DNA from: Tissierella sp.
Lineage (GTDB): Bacteria; Bacillota; Clostridia; Tissierellales; Tissierellaceae
NCBI RefSeq assembly: GCF_029266915.1
Contig: NZ_JARIEF010000120.1
Span: forward strand, 1 to 64,000
DNA: 64,000 nucleotides
Direction: 5' to 3'
Below the pieces are notes generated by a model, which was given only the letters and a program-made list of their open reading frames with translations, was not told where the DNA came from and made no database searches. The stretch's first letter is position 1. Every line of letters starts with the position of its first letter. Below, piece after piece: positions 26,737 to 36,400 of the stretch. A program made the translations under genes and the position numbers.

Positions 26737-28116
26737 ATGGAAAGTCTTAGAACAAAGTTTTCACCAAAAGATCTTACAGAAGGAACACCCTGGAAAAGAA
26801 TTGTAGAATTTGCCGTTCCCATGTTAATCGGAAATGTAGCCCAGCAATTATATAATACAGCTGACTCAATTATTGTCGGAAGGTATATAGGAGATAATGC
26901 TCTAGCAGCAGTTGGAAGCGCTTCTCCTATACTCAATCTTCTGCTAGTTTTATTTGTAGGTATCTCTGTTGGAGCCAGCATAATGGTCTCTCAATACTTT
27001 GGTGCCAAAGATAGAGAAAACCTTTCTCGGACAATTGGAACCTGTATATCCTTAACCGCCATAGCATCGGTGCTTATTATGATAATAGGACCGCTTCTTG
27101 CAAGGCCACTTCTTTCTCTACTTAATACACCAGAATCTATTATAGATTGGTCTTCTAGCTATTTAAATATATTTTTTATAGGAAGCGCCGGTTTTGCCTA
27201 CTTTAATATCCTATCTGGAATTTTAAGGGGGCTTGGAGATTCAGTTTCAGCACTTGTATTTTTGCTAATCTCAACTGCTTTAAATGTAGTACTAGATATA
27301 ATCTTTGTTGCAAAGTTTAATATGGGTGTTCCCGGAGTTGCACTTGCAACTATAATAGCTCAAAGTTTCTCAGCAGTTCTTACCCTTAGAAAGCTGATAA
27401 AAAATAAAACTAGTTTTGATTTGAACTTTAAAATGCTAAAACTTAATAAAGAGTATTCTTATAAACTGATGAAGCTTGGACTTCCATCAGGGTTAACCCA
27501 GGCTATATTCTCTCTTGCAATGATAATAGTTCAGTCTTTAACTAACAGTTTTGGAGAAATGGTAATAGCTGCAAATGTTATAATTATGAGGGTAGATGGA
27601 TTTGCTATGATGCCGAATTTTTCTTTCGGCGCGGCTTTAACAACCTTTACTGGTCAAAATATCGGAGCTAAAAAAATGGAAAGAGTAGAAAAAGGTATAA
27701 AACAAGGAACCCTAATAGCTTTAGGAGTTTCTACCATACTTACTATTTTACTTTTAATTTTTGGTAAATATTTGATGGCTGTTTTTACTGATACAAGCGA
27801 GCTAGTTGATTTAAGTATGCATTTGATGAGAATCCTTGCCTTTGGATATATTGCAATGGCTGTAACTCAAAGTCTATCAGGTGTTATGAGAGGAGCGGGA
27901 GATACCTTAACTCCTATGTGGATTTCGCTTATAACTACTGTTATTGTAAGAGTTCCTATAGCCTATGGAATAGCTTTTTTTACTAGAAGTGAAGCCTATC
28001 CAACTGGAAGACCAGAGTCAGTTTTTATCTCCCTTTTAATGTCATGGACGATTGGAGCTATTGTAACTATTATATTCTTTAGACGAGGTACTTGGAGGAA
28101 AAAAACTATAGTTTAG
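26737..28116 (+). CDS. MATE family efflux transporter (third of three)
   Basis: 459 residues, 12 membrane segments: RIVEFAVPMLIGNVAQQLYNTADSI at the start, SGILRGLGDSVSALVF near 160, MKLGLPSGLTQAIFSLAMI near 245 and GVMRGAGDTLTPMW near 385. ATG with TTGGAGGCAAAAT ahead. It is divergent from the metal operon and shares the duplicated regulatory region with it, so co-regulation is possible. The substrate cannot be read from the sequence. Confidence 0.92.
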   Translation: MESLRTKFSPKDLTEGTPWKRIVEFAVPMLIGNVAQQLYNTADSIIVGRYIGDNALAAVGSASPILNLLLVLFVGISVGASIMVSQYFGAKDRENLSRTIGTCISLTAIASVLIMIIGPLLARPLLSLLNTPESIIDWSSSYLNIFFIGSAGFAYFNILSGILRGLGDSVSALVFLLISTALNVVLDIIFVAKFNMGVPGVALATIIAQSFSAVLTLRKLIKNKTSFDLNFKMLKLNKEYSYKLMKLGLPSGLTQAIFSLAMIIVQSLTNSFGEMVIAANVIIMRVDGFAMMPNFSFGAALTTFTGQNIGAKKMERVEKGIKQGTLIALGVSTILTILLLIFGKYLMAVFTDTSELVDLSMHLMRILAFGYIAMAVTQSLSGVMRGAGDTLTPMWISLITTVIVRVPIAYGIAFFTRSEAYPTGRPESVFISLLMSWTIGAIVTIIFFRRGTWRKKTIV

Positions 28117-28130
28117 TATTTCTACAGAGT

Positions 28131-28182
28131 AAAACACCCATAGAACAACACTTTTTCAGTGTCTATTCTATGGGTGTTTTTA
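28131..28182. terminator. Bidirectional terminator between MATE gene and nth
   Basis: AAAACACCCATAGAA pairs with TTCTATGGGTGTTTT; an inner ACACT/AGTGT stem caps it. It serves both converging genes. Confidence 0.9.
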
Positions 28183-28235
28183 TTTATTTACTTTTGCCTA
28201 TTTTTCTCTTTTTATCCTATTTTATTTCTCATATT

Positions 28236-28862
28236 TTACTTTTTATGCTTATCTTTTATTTCATTTAAGACCTCGTATATATCTCTCTTATCCCTTGCGG
28301 TAGAATTATACCTTCCAAAAAGAAGCAACTGGTGGTGAGCTTGAGCCCATCTGTTCTTTGGTATTTTATCCATTAGCTTGCTTTCAATCTCTAGCACTGA
28401 ATCCCCTTCATCCGCCCAGCCCAGTCTCTTAGCAGTTCTAGATACATGTGTATCAACTGCAATAGCCGGAATTCCAAAAGCTTCAGCTAGTACTACATTA
28501 GCAGTCTTTCTTCCCACCCCTGGCAGAGTCATTAGTTCTTCTCGGCTATTTGGAACTTCTCCCCCAAAATCACTTACTATCTTTTTTGATGCCTCTATTA
28601 TAAACTTTGACTTATTTTTATATAAACCAATACTTCTTAAAATTTCCATAACATCATCTCTATCTGCCTTTGCCAAGCTATATACATCTGGATAAGCTTT
28701 AAATAGAGCTGGAGTAATTTTATTAACTGAGACGTCAGTTGCTTGAGCTGATAGTACCACTGCTATTAAAAGATTAAAGCTAGATGAATAGTCTAATTCT
28801 GACTTAGGACTAGGATATTCCAAGGCCAAGATATCTAATACTTCTTCTACTTCCATTTTCAT
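28236..28862 (-). CDS. nth: Endonuclease III lacking the [4Fe-4S] cluster
   Basis: 208 residues. The helix-hairpin-helix LPGVGRKTANVV with catalytic Lys119 and the acid in AVDTHVSR (Asp137) are intact, so DNA glycosylase/AP-lyase activity on oxidised pyrimidines is expected. In ordinary Nth a C-x6-C-x2-C-x5-C loop follows HGRxxC; here the region reads LLFGRYNSTARDKRDIYEVLN and has no cysteine, so the cluster cannot form. The protein ends in a basic KDKHKK tail. ATG behind GGAGGAAGTGC. Cluster-less Nth is uncommon; loss could lower sensitivity to oxidants. Confidence 0.93.
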   Translation of the reverse strand: MKMEVEEVLDILALEYPSPKSELDYSSSFNLLIAVVLSAQATDVSVNKITPALFKAYPDVYSLAKADRDDVMEILRSIGLYKNKSKFIIEASKKIVSDFGGEVPNSREELMTLPGVGRKTANVVLAEAFGIPAIAVDTHVSRTAKRLGWADEGDSVLEIESKLMDKIPKNRWAQAHHQLLLFGRYNSTARDKRDIYEVLNEIKDKHKK

Positions 28863-28955
28863 GCACTTCCTCCATAAAATTTATATTTTCCATCTGTAAA
28901 TCTTTTTAATTAAATTATATTGTAGTATATTGATAATTCAAGGACAATTCATTTC

Positions 28956-28990
28956 ACAAAAATAAGAGCAGCATTTAAAAGCTGCTCTTC
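28956..28990 (-). terminator. Terminator of the catalase gene
   Basis: AAGAGCAGC and GCTGCTCTT around an 8-base loop, followed by ATTTTTG on the minus strand. Confidence 0.85.
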
Positions 28991-29017
28991 TTGATTATAT
29001 TAGTATATTCCTATACT

Positions 29018-30748
29018 TTATAGCAGCCAAGGATCATCCTCTGGTTCTATAAAGTCTCCTATATTTGTTTCTATTTCTACTCCAGAATCAACTGGCTCTG
29101 TAGGCACATTTAAATCTGGATGCATATTGTTAGCCTTCTTTAAGTTTTCATGAGAATCTTTTTTAGGAAGATCTAAATCAACATCTTCAATTGATATATT
29201 CATAGCTTTAGCAACACCTTTTCCGTACTCAGGATCTGCCTGATAGCAGTTATATATATGTCTATGCTTTATCTGAAGAGTTGAGTCACCCATGTTTCTT
29301 GCAGTATTATCAAATAAAACTTGTTTTTGCTCATCTGTCATAGCATTAAACAGAAGTCCTGGTTGAGTATAGTAGTCAGAGTCGTCTTGTCTAAAGTCAT
29401 ATCTATAAACGTCTCCACCTTTTTCTGATGGTAGATTGTCCTCTGGACTATCTTTCCAGTTACCATAACTATTAGGCTCATAATGAAGCTCACTTCCTAG
29501 ATTTCCGTCCACTCTCATTTGCCCATCTCTGTGGAAGCTATGAGGATTTTCAACGCCCTTAGGAGAGTTAACAGGTATTTGATGATGATTTACACCAAGT
29601 CTATATCTTTGAGCATCTGAATAAGCAAATAGCCTTCCCTGAAGCATTCTGTCCGGAGAAAAACTTATTCCTGGAACTATATTTGAAGGACTAAAGGCAG
29701 CCTGTTCGATTTGTGCAAAATAGTTATCTGGGTTTCTATTTAATTCAAATTCTCCTACTGGAATAAGTGGATAATCTTCCTTAAGCCACATTTTAGTTAA
29801 GTCAAAAGGATTGTTCTCCATAGCATCGGCTTCCTCTTCAGTCATAACTTGAATATACATCTTCCATTTAGGATACATTTCTTGCTCTATAGCTTCGTAA
29901 AGATCTCTTTGATGAGACTCTCTATCCATAGCTACTACCTTACCTGCTTCTTGATCGGTTAAGTTTTTTATTCCCTGTTGGCTTCTAAAGTGGAATTTTA
30001 CCCATGTTCTTTTGTTTTCAGCACTAATGAAACTATAGGCATGAGAGCTAAATCCGTGCATATGTCTATAAGATGATGGAAGTCCTCTATCACCCATTAT
30101 AATAGTTACCTGCAAAAGTGCTTCCGGCAGCGAACTCCAAAAGTCCCAGTTTGTATTTGGGCTTCTCATATTAGTACGAGGATCTCTCTTAATAGCATGG
30201 TTTAAATCTATAAACTTCATTGGATCTCTAAAGAAAAATACTGGCGTGTTATTTCCAACTAAATCCCAGTTACCTTCTTCAGTATAAAATTTTAAAGCAA
30301 ATCCACGAATATCTCTTTCCGCATCTGCTGCTCCTCGCTCACCTGCAACGGTTGAAAATCTTGCTAGCATTTCTGTTTTTTTACCTATTTCTGAAAATAT
30401 TTTAGCATCAGTGTATTCTGTAATATCATGAGTTACAGTAAATGTACCAAATGCTCCCGATCCCTTTGCATGCATTCTACGCTCTGGTATAACTTCTCTG
30501 TTAAAATGAGCGTGCTTTTCCAATAACCAAACATCTTGCAGAGAAACAGGTCCTCTTTTTCCAGATGTCATTGAATCTTGATTGTCTGTTACTGGAGTTC
30601 CAGCAGCTGTTGTTATATTAGGATTGTCACCAACATTTTGATTACGACTGGGACTATGCTTGCCTAACTTGTTTTTATCCATCGGATTTTTATTATCCAT
30701 TTCATTTTTCTTCTTATTTTTTTCATTTAAATCTTTCTTATTATCCAT
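29018..30748 (-). CDS. Monofunctional haem catalase
   Basis: 576 residues. After a 60-residue polar, Asn/Lys-rich N-terminal extension comes the catalase core: [16 protein letters not shown] with distal His93, [27 protein letters not shown], and the proximal haem Tyr in [16 protein letters not shown]. The enzyme converts hydrogen peroxide to water and oxygen. There is no signal peptide. The C-terminal 70 residues are acidic. ATG behind AAGGAGGAAAAAA. The leader contains several TCAAGCT half-sites that may be regulatory. Small-subunit type without the large-subunit flavodoxin-like tail. Its presence suggests an aerotolerant anaerobe. Confidence 0.96.
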   Translation of the reverse strand: MDNKKDLNEKNKKKNEMDNKNPMDKNKLGKHSPSRNQNVGDNPNITTAAGTPVTDNQDSMTSGKRGPVSLQDVWLLEKHAHFNREVIPERRMHAKGSGAFGTFTVTHDITEYTDAKIFSEIGKKTEMLARFSTVAGERGAADAERDIRGFALKFYTEEGNWDLVGNNTPVFFFRDPMKFIDLNHAIKRDPRTNMRSPNTNWDFWSSLPEALLQVTIIMGDRGLPSSYRHMHGFSSHAYSFISAENKRTWVKFHFRSQQGIKNLTDQEAGKVVAMDRESHQRDLYEAIEQEMYPKWKMYIQVMTEEEADAMENNPFDLTKMWLKEDYPLIPVGEFELNRNPDNYFAQIEQAAFSPSNIVPGISFSPDRMLQGRLFAYSDAQRYRLGVNHHQIPVNSPKGVENPHSFHRDGQMRVDGNLGSELHYEPNSYGNWKDSPEDNLPSEKGGDVYRYDFRQDDSDYYTQPGLLFNAMTDEQKQVLFDNTARNMGDSTLQIKHRHIYNCYQADPEYGKGVAKAMNISIEDVDLDLPKKDSHENLKKANNMHPDLNVPTEPVDSGVEIETNIGDFIEPEDDPWLL

Positions 30749-30840
30749 TTTTTCCTCCTTAAAATATTTTAGTTAGAAATAATTTTATAAAACCCATTAT
30801 ATAGTTGTATATCACTAACTCTTATAATTAATTTCTCTAC

Positions 30841-30872
30841 TCAAGCTTAAAACATTAGCTTGACATCAAGCT
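30841..30872. promoter_or_regulatory. TCAAGCT half-site cluster in the catalase upstream region
   Basis: TCAAGCT (30841-30847), then the perfect palindrome AGCTTGA-CA-TCAAGCT (30857-30872), with another AGCTTG near 30915. The array is about 100 bases before the catalase start codon and may bind a dimeric regulator. It does not match the PerR box. Confidence 0.5.
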
Positions 30873-31203
30873 AGTCACGTAAATACTTATCTAGCCTATA
30901 AGGCTTTTGCCTCCAGCTTGTATGTAGCATTCTTTATAACAGGCTCTATTATATAGACATATTATATATACCCTTCTTCTTATAAATATATCTGTTTGTT
31001 ATTTCTTTTGATTTTAAATCTTGAGTTTTACATGCCTATAAGGATATTTAACTAGAAATGCAATTTATAATCATTTCAATAACAATTATTTTAAATTTTC
31101 TTAAATTCCTAACTCTTTTAAGCAACCAAGAATTTGATAAGCTTTTATAGGGTATAAACTTATTGTATCGATTCTATAAGTTACTTTGAAAGAAGGTGTT
31201 CAT
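30873..31203. other. Divergent intergenic region, catalase / 31204 gene
   Basis: AT-rich with a small AGCCT/AGGCT hairpin near 30893-30905. It should hold the promoter of the plus-strand membrane protein gene. No further element recognised. Confidence 0.4.
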
Positions 31204-31875
31204 ATGCCAAAGATTTTTAAAGTTATAAAAGAAGAAATTAAAACAGTTTACTCAGGAAATACATTGGACACTGTATTTCCGTCTATAATTTTTGTCATAG
31301 TTCAAAGCAAAACCAGTCTGATAAATGCTATTATATTTGCGGTTTCTATTGCTTTAATCCTAGCTCTATACAGATTCTTCAAGGGCCAAAAATCTATTTA
31401 TGCTTTTGGAGGAGTCCTTGGAGTTGCTTTAGCCGGCGGCTATTCTTATTATATGGGAAATGCAGCAAGTTACTTTTTATCCAAGCTTTTAAGTACCGGC
31501 TTTTTAGCTGGCCTATCCTTTATATCCTTGCTGATAGGCCGGCCTATAGCAGCCTATCTTAGTCATCTATCTAGAGGCTGGCCTATTGAATGGTTTTGGC
31601 ATAAGAAAGTAAAACCAGCCTACAATGAAGTTACCCTTGCTTGGGGAGTTCTTTTTAGCTTGAGATTACTTATACTATTTATTGCATATAGGGATGAAAA
31701 TGTATCAGCGCTCCTTTGGTTATCCACGCTGCTTGGAACCCCCTCTACTATAATTATTCTTATATTAACTTTTTTATATGGAACGTTTAGACTTAAAAAT
31801 CTTAAGGGTCCGGGAGTTGAAGAATTTATAGCAAAAAAAGATCCTCCTTGGGAAGGTCAAACTAGGGGATTTTAG
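31204..31875 (+). CDS. DUF3159-like membrane protein
   Basis: About 223 residues with five or six membrane segments. Motifs include SGNTLDTVFPSIIFVIVQ, RFFKGQKSIYAFGGVLGV, IGRPIAAYLSHL and NEVTLAWGVLFSLRLLI, the layout of DUF3159/VC0807-like proteins, which are uncharacterised. The frame opens with TTG at 31186, but that codon sits inside the ribosome site GAAAGAAGGTG, so the ATG at 31204 is the start. Single gene. No function proposed. Confidence 0.75.
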   Translation: MPKIFKVIKEEIKTVYSGNTLDTVFPSIIFVIVQSKTSLINAIIFAVSIALILALYRFFKGQKSIYAFGGVLGVALAGGYSYYMGNAASYFLSKLLSTGFLAGLSFISLLIGRPIAAYLSHLSRGWPIEWFWHKKVKPAYNEVTLAWGVLFSLRLLILFIAYRDENVSALLWLSTLLGTPSTIIILILTFLYGTFRLKNLKGPGVEEFIAKKDPPWEGQTRGF

Positions 31876-31882
31876 GATTGAT

Positions 31883-31933
31883 AAAAAATCTCCTTATGGC
31901 ATCAGATTATTTTAATCTCTATTCCATAAGGGG
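31883..31933 (-). terminator. Terminator of the 32004 gene
   Basis: CCCCTTATGG pairs with CCATAAGGAG across a 28-base centre and is followed by ATTTTTTAT on the minus strand. Confidence 0.7.
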
Positions 31934-32003
31934 TTAGTATAAGTTTTAGTCTTTTTTATAAATTTTAGATACAATATATTCTAAATTTATAGATCGCTAT
32001 AAT

Positions 32004-32855
32004 TTACTTATATATTATTCCTCCTGCCACTCCAAGTTTATCTAGATTTTTATAGGCAGTTTTCTGTAGACTAGATTTTTTCTCCATTTTTTTAATCTCA
32101 TCTAAATCATCACTTCCATATATACGATCAAGTGCCTGCTTGGTATTTTGATTTTGGGAGATTGTTTTAAATCTTTTTGAAAAAGAAGCAATATTGCTGT
32201 CTTCACTTAAGATATCCATAGTTGGTTTATATAGCATCCAGGTTCTGCAGACAAATGCCTTATAATCATGCTCTGGAAAGTAATCCTTGAAAAATTCACG
32301 CGCTAACTTAAATGACTTATCAACCTTACCAGGACTTAAATCAGTATCTTTTAAAATATGAATTGTAATGATAGGAGTTCCTTCTGGAAATTCATCCTTC
32401 CACTTTTGCTCTAAGTGCATATATTGGTAATCGCTTCTTTGGATCTCTTTACTAGAAAATCCAGAAATTTCAAAACGAAGAGATCCAAGGTCAAATATCT
32501 TGCCCCTATAGAGTGAACTAAGCCAACGCGTGTCCCACTCACTTAGTCCATAACTACCATGATTATCATAATAACGCTCTACTCTATAATTAAGATCATA
32601 GATACTCCTATAAAGATGAGCTAATGGAATACCCTTATCTGCATAATATTTTTTTAAAGAGATTAGCTGAGCCAAGGATTCAATTAGACGCTCTTTAGGA
32701 TCTAATTCTAGTAGGGGGTTATCTGAATATTCCTTGTGGTAGGGCTGATTGAACTTCTTCTTATAATTTTCTGGAAAGTTAACCACTACATAAGCTATTA
32801 ACTCTTTTGTAAACTGAGCCTTATCTAAGATATCAATAATAATATCTTTATTCAT
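32004..32855 (-). CDS. Acyltransferase-like (GNAT-related) hypothetical protein
   Basis: About 283 residues, soluble. Features: an N-terminal helical half, a central LGSLRFEISGFS strand, TIHILKDTDLSPGKVDKSFKLAREFF, CRTWMLYKPTMDIL and SNIASFSKRFK. These match a family of clostridial proteins annotated as acyltransferase-domain proteins with an atypical GNAT fold. No catalytic residues are known to me. ATG at 32855 behind AAAGGTGATCATT; an in-frame Met three codons earlier overlaps that site. Isolated between two terminators. Confidence 0.65.
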   Translation of the reverse strand: MNKDIIIDILDKAQFTKELIAYVVVNFPENYKKKFNQPYHKEYSDNPLLELDPKERLIESLAQLISLKKYYADKGIPLAHLYRSIYDLNYRVERYYDNHGSYGLSEWDTRWLSSLYRGKIFDLGSLRFEISGFSSKEIQRSDYQYMHLEQKWKDEFPEGTPIITIHILKDTDLSPGKVDKSFKLAREFFKDYFPEHDYKAFVCRTWMLYKPTMDILSEDSNIASFSKRFKTISQNQNTKQALDRIYGSDDLDEIKKMEKKSSLQKTAYKNLDKLGVAGGIIYK

Positions 32856-33046
32856 AATGATCACCTTTATTAAGTTTTATTCCTTTTATCACAGCTATAG
32901 CAGAAAATATTTCTTTCACTTTTATTCCTCCTTATTTTATTTCTCTTAGCTATATTTTTAAGTTAGTAAAGTTTTATATAATTCCCTATCCAATGGTTTA
33001 TCACGGACATATAAGCTCATTATTTAATACTAGTATATCAAATAAA

Positions 33047-33090
33047 CACAAGAACAGGAATTGATATTAAGTCAATTCCTGTTCTTGATT
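33047..33090 (-). terminator. Terminator of the giant-protein operon
   Basis: A perfect 16-base inverted repeat, CAAGAACAGGAATTGA with a 7-base loop, followed by TGTTTATTTG on the minus strand. It closes the 33114/33433 gene pair. Confidence 0.8.
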
Positions 33091-33113
33091 GAAGTTTTAA
33101 TTGTTTGTTTATT

Positions 33114-33431
33114 TTATCTGCTCTTATTTAATATATCCTGTAAAAGTTCCTTAATTACCTCTTCTGTTAAATCAGGAGCATAATCATTTGGAAATCCGAG
33201 TGCAGAAGATACTAATTGTTTAAGCATAGTGTGCTCATTTTGCTTCGCTAATAAATTATAATAACCTCCTACTTCTGTTATATTAAGTGGGGCAGGTATT
33301 CTAGATGCATTAACATCTCCAGCCATAGCAACTCTTAGCATGATAAGTTGTCTGATCTTCAACATTTCTTCTGAAGTCTCTTGTTCTAATAATTTTTTAG
33401 ATAAAGTCTGATAATCAATTGTATCTGTCAT
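33114..33431 (-). CDS. Small partner of the 1534-residue protein
   Basis: 105 residues, helical, no cysteine, no signal peptide: MTDTIDYQTLSKKLLEQET, KIRQLIMLRVAMAGDVNASR, then ITEVGGYYNLLAKQNEHTM and DYAPDLTEEVIKELLQDIL. I do not recognise it. Its ATG is one base after the stop of the large gene, behind AGGAGGGAGAATAAT, so the two are co-translated and probably interact. The pair is followed by a strong terminator. Confidence 0.75.
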   Translation of the reverse strand: MTDTIDYQTLSKKLLEQETSEEMLKIRQLIMLRVAMAGDVNASRIPAPLNITEVGGYYNLLAKQNEHTMLKQLVSSALGFPNDYAPDLTEEVIKELLQDILNKSR

Positions 33432-33432
33432 A

Positions 33433-36400
33433 TTATTCTCCCTCCTTTACAGGTTTTTTCTTCCCTTCTTTATCTGTACTTTCTCCAGAGGCTTTACCTT
33501 TATCTGGATTTTTTTCATTTTTTTCACTTTTCTCTGAATTTGATTTTTCTTCCTTTTTACTTTCTTCTGCAGCTTTTGCAGCTTTTCCAGCTTCTTCTAT
33601 AGCTTTTTTAGTTAAATCCCTACTTCCTTCTAAAACATCATTTCTTCCCTTAGCTGCTGTATCCTTATCACCATTAAGCAAGCTCTTTATCTTATCAAGT
33701 CCTGTAATATTATCAAAATTTGGTGTTTGCTTAGCAATTAGTGCTGATACTAAATCTGCCGTTGTAACAGATCCTGTTGCACCTGATGATGAGCCCTGGT
33801 TACTATTAACTGAGTTATCTTTCATCCCCTTACCTGCTAAATAATCAGTATTACTTAGATAGGTGCTATCTAAAGACATATTATCAATAGGTGAATCTTT
33901 CCAGTTCCAGAAACGAGTAAGGTCGATTTCTTCACTTACATTTGTTTCTCCAAGAACTGCTTCTCCGATCATACCATCCGTTGGCATAGAAATTACGGTA
34001 GAGGGAACACGGAAATAATTAGTATGATAATTATAAAGAGAATCTTGTAACTCTACAGCTGTTTTATCTACATTTTCTGAGAATTTCTTAGGAAAAGTAA
34101 ATGGAAATAGCATACAATTTCCATAAAATCCTAAAAGTTTTTGAACATTAATACAATTAAGCAAAGGTAATGATGATCTGTCATTCTTATCGACTTTTTC
34201 TGTGTTATCGATATTTTTATTGTCATCCATATCAATTGTATACTGCTCTAGCATCAAGGCACGCTCATCTGAAGATAAGGATCCCCAAATTACTTGTGAA
34301 TACTTCATTGTATTTGATACAATGTGATGAACTGTTTGTTCAATTTCTTGTAATTGAGAATATCTCAATGTCGGCATATCAGTTGAGATTGTAAGATAAA
34401 TAGATGGTAAAAGAGTACTGCTAGAACTCATTGCAGTTAGTTTATTATTAGCTGAGTTCGTTAAATCTATATCTGATATTCTTAGTCCACCTAATAACTT
34501 CAATTCTCTAGAAGTAATTGTGACATTAGGAGCCAACCATGATTCTGGTAACATTGCCTTATAATATTCTATATTTTTTATATCTCCAGCAGAATTATCA
34601 TTATCTTTTGCTAGGTCTCTTTGTTTGTGCATCATAGAGAATCTAACATCTGATAGCATTGTTTTATTAACCGTACCATCTTTATCTAGTCCTTCTACTA
34701 CAACATTTTCAGCATGTAAAACATATTTTAATTCATCACAAGAATGCTCAATTACAACATAAGATAAATCATCATCTGTAACATTGCTTGGAAGAGTAAA
34801 CTCACATTCACATTTTACTAAATTAGTATTTTGATTTCTAAACTTTTTAATTGCTTCCTTGATATCACTAGTGGTTTCATGTTTTTTGTACAATTCTTTT
34901 CTTTCATATCTAACATCTCCAGCAATTATGCCTTTACCATTCTTTAAGATCATAGTAACATTTATATCATCAAAGGATAAGAATAACCCCTTAAAAGATA
35001 ATTTGATTCTTCTTTGAGATGAACCAATACTCTCGAATTTCCACTTTGGATAAGAAGCATACTTTGTGATGAGACTTAAACCATTTTTATATTTATTAGG
35101 TAATCTTCCTTCCAAAGCATCCGCAAATTTTAAAATAGTCCTATATCTATTATTGAATTGACTCCTATCAAAATCAGATGATTCTAATTGGTATTCTTGA
35201 TTTTTAAGAAAGTTGATTAGTTTTAATGGAACAAATAAAACAAGATCAACGCTATCAACACATGTCTCTAAGCGATAAAGTCTCATTACTTCCCAATATT
35301 GAATTGTCATAGAATGAGAGTGATTATGATTTGCAATAATTCTTGTTGCAACTGAATCGCTCTCATTTGCTGTCGCCATACTTATATTTAAACGGTTAGC
35401 ATTAGAAAGTCTTTCAGAGGAAGTTTTAATTTCATGTTGAAATCCTTGAGCAGCATTTGATGCTTCATTGTGAGCGTTAGATTGAGATGCTGCTGAAGAA
35501 GCTTTTCCACTAGTTTTGGAGAAACCTCCAGAGAGTCCTAACATTGCTCCTCCATAACTTGCTCCAGCTTGCATACCAAAAGATGAAGTTTTACTGCTAT
35601 AATTATAGTTAGAATCTCCTGATGTCATTTGACCTAAAGCATATTCATAGGCAGCAGTAGTGTTGTCAAATTGTGAAGTACTATAATTCTGAAATACTGA
35701 ATCTGAACCATCCATTTTATCAGTAACTGAATAGCTTTGAGATTTTTCTCTTACAACTAATCGCTGTTCTTCGCCCGGTGCTAATACTAAAGAATATAGT
35801 AAATTACCTAAAGCAAATCCATCAGGTATCCATGCTTGATGCATATTCAATACATAACCAATCCCTAAAGATGACATTTGTGGCCAAGTTTCAGGTGATT
35901 TAGAAATTTTTTCCTTAAAATCCATTACGTCTATACCTTGATTCATGGAAACTCTAGCCTTGCCCCTAATTGGATCAGCCAAAGGAGATATAGCAGGTTC
36001 TACCAACCTTTGAAGCATTGAATAGTTAAAAACTCTTGAAGGTGCTATATCAGTAGGGAGATATATTGACTTATTATTATTTTCCATAAGTTTAACACTT
36101 GGAAGAACTTTTTTATGGTCTGATCTATATCCTTTAAAAATATTCTCATTTAACACAAATGGCTCAGCACTAAAATCTGAAACTAAATTCTCACATAGAG
36201 TTAAGTTTCTTAATATCCGCTCTAGATCAGTTGTAGTATCATCTGACTCATTTATAAATTCTTCTATCTCTGCTTTTTGCTTTTCTAAAGAGGTGATTTC
36301 TGTATCAATTTCATGTTTTTTAGGCAAAAGTAGTTTATATCTAATTTCTTCTTCATTAGTTGCTGGCCTTTCCTTATTATTAATATCTTTTCTTATCAAT

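Noticed and set aside
30829-30845. PerR box (TTATAATTAATT) upstream of catalase
   Set aside because: Only one half matches the TTATAATnATTATAA consensus.
30873-30960. Possible riboswitch in the catalase leader (AGCC/GGCT hairpins)
   Set aside because: The elements do not assemble into any riboswitch consensus I know, and most lie too far from the start codon.
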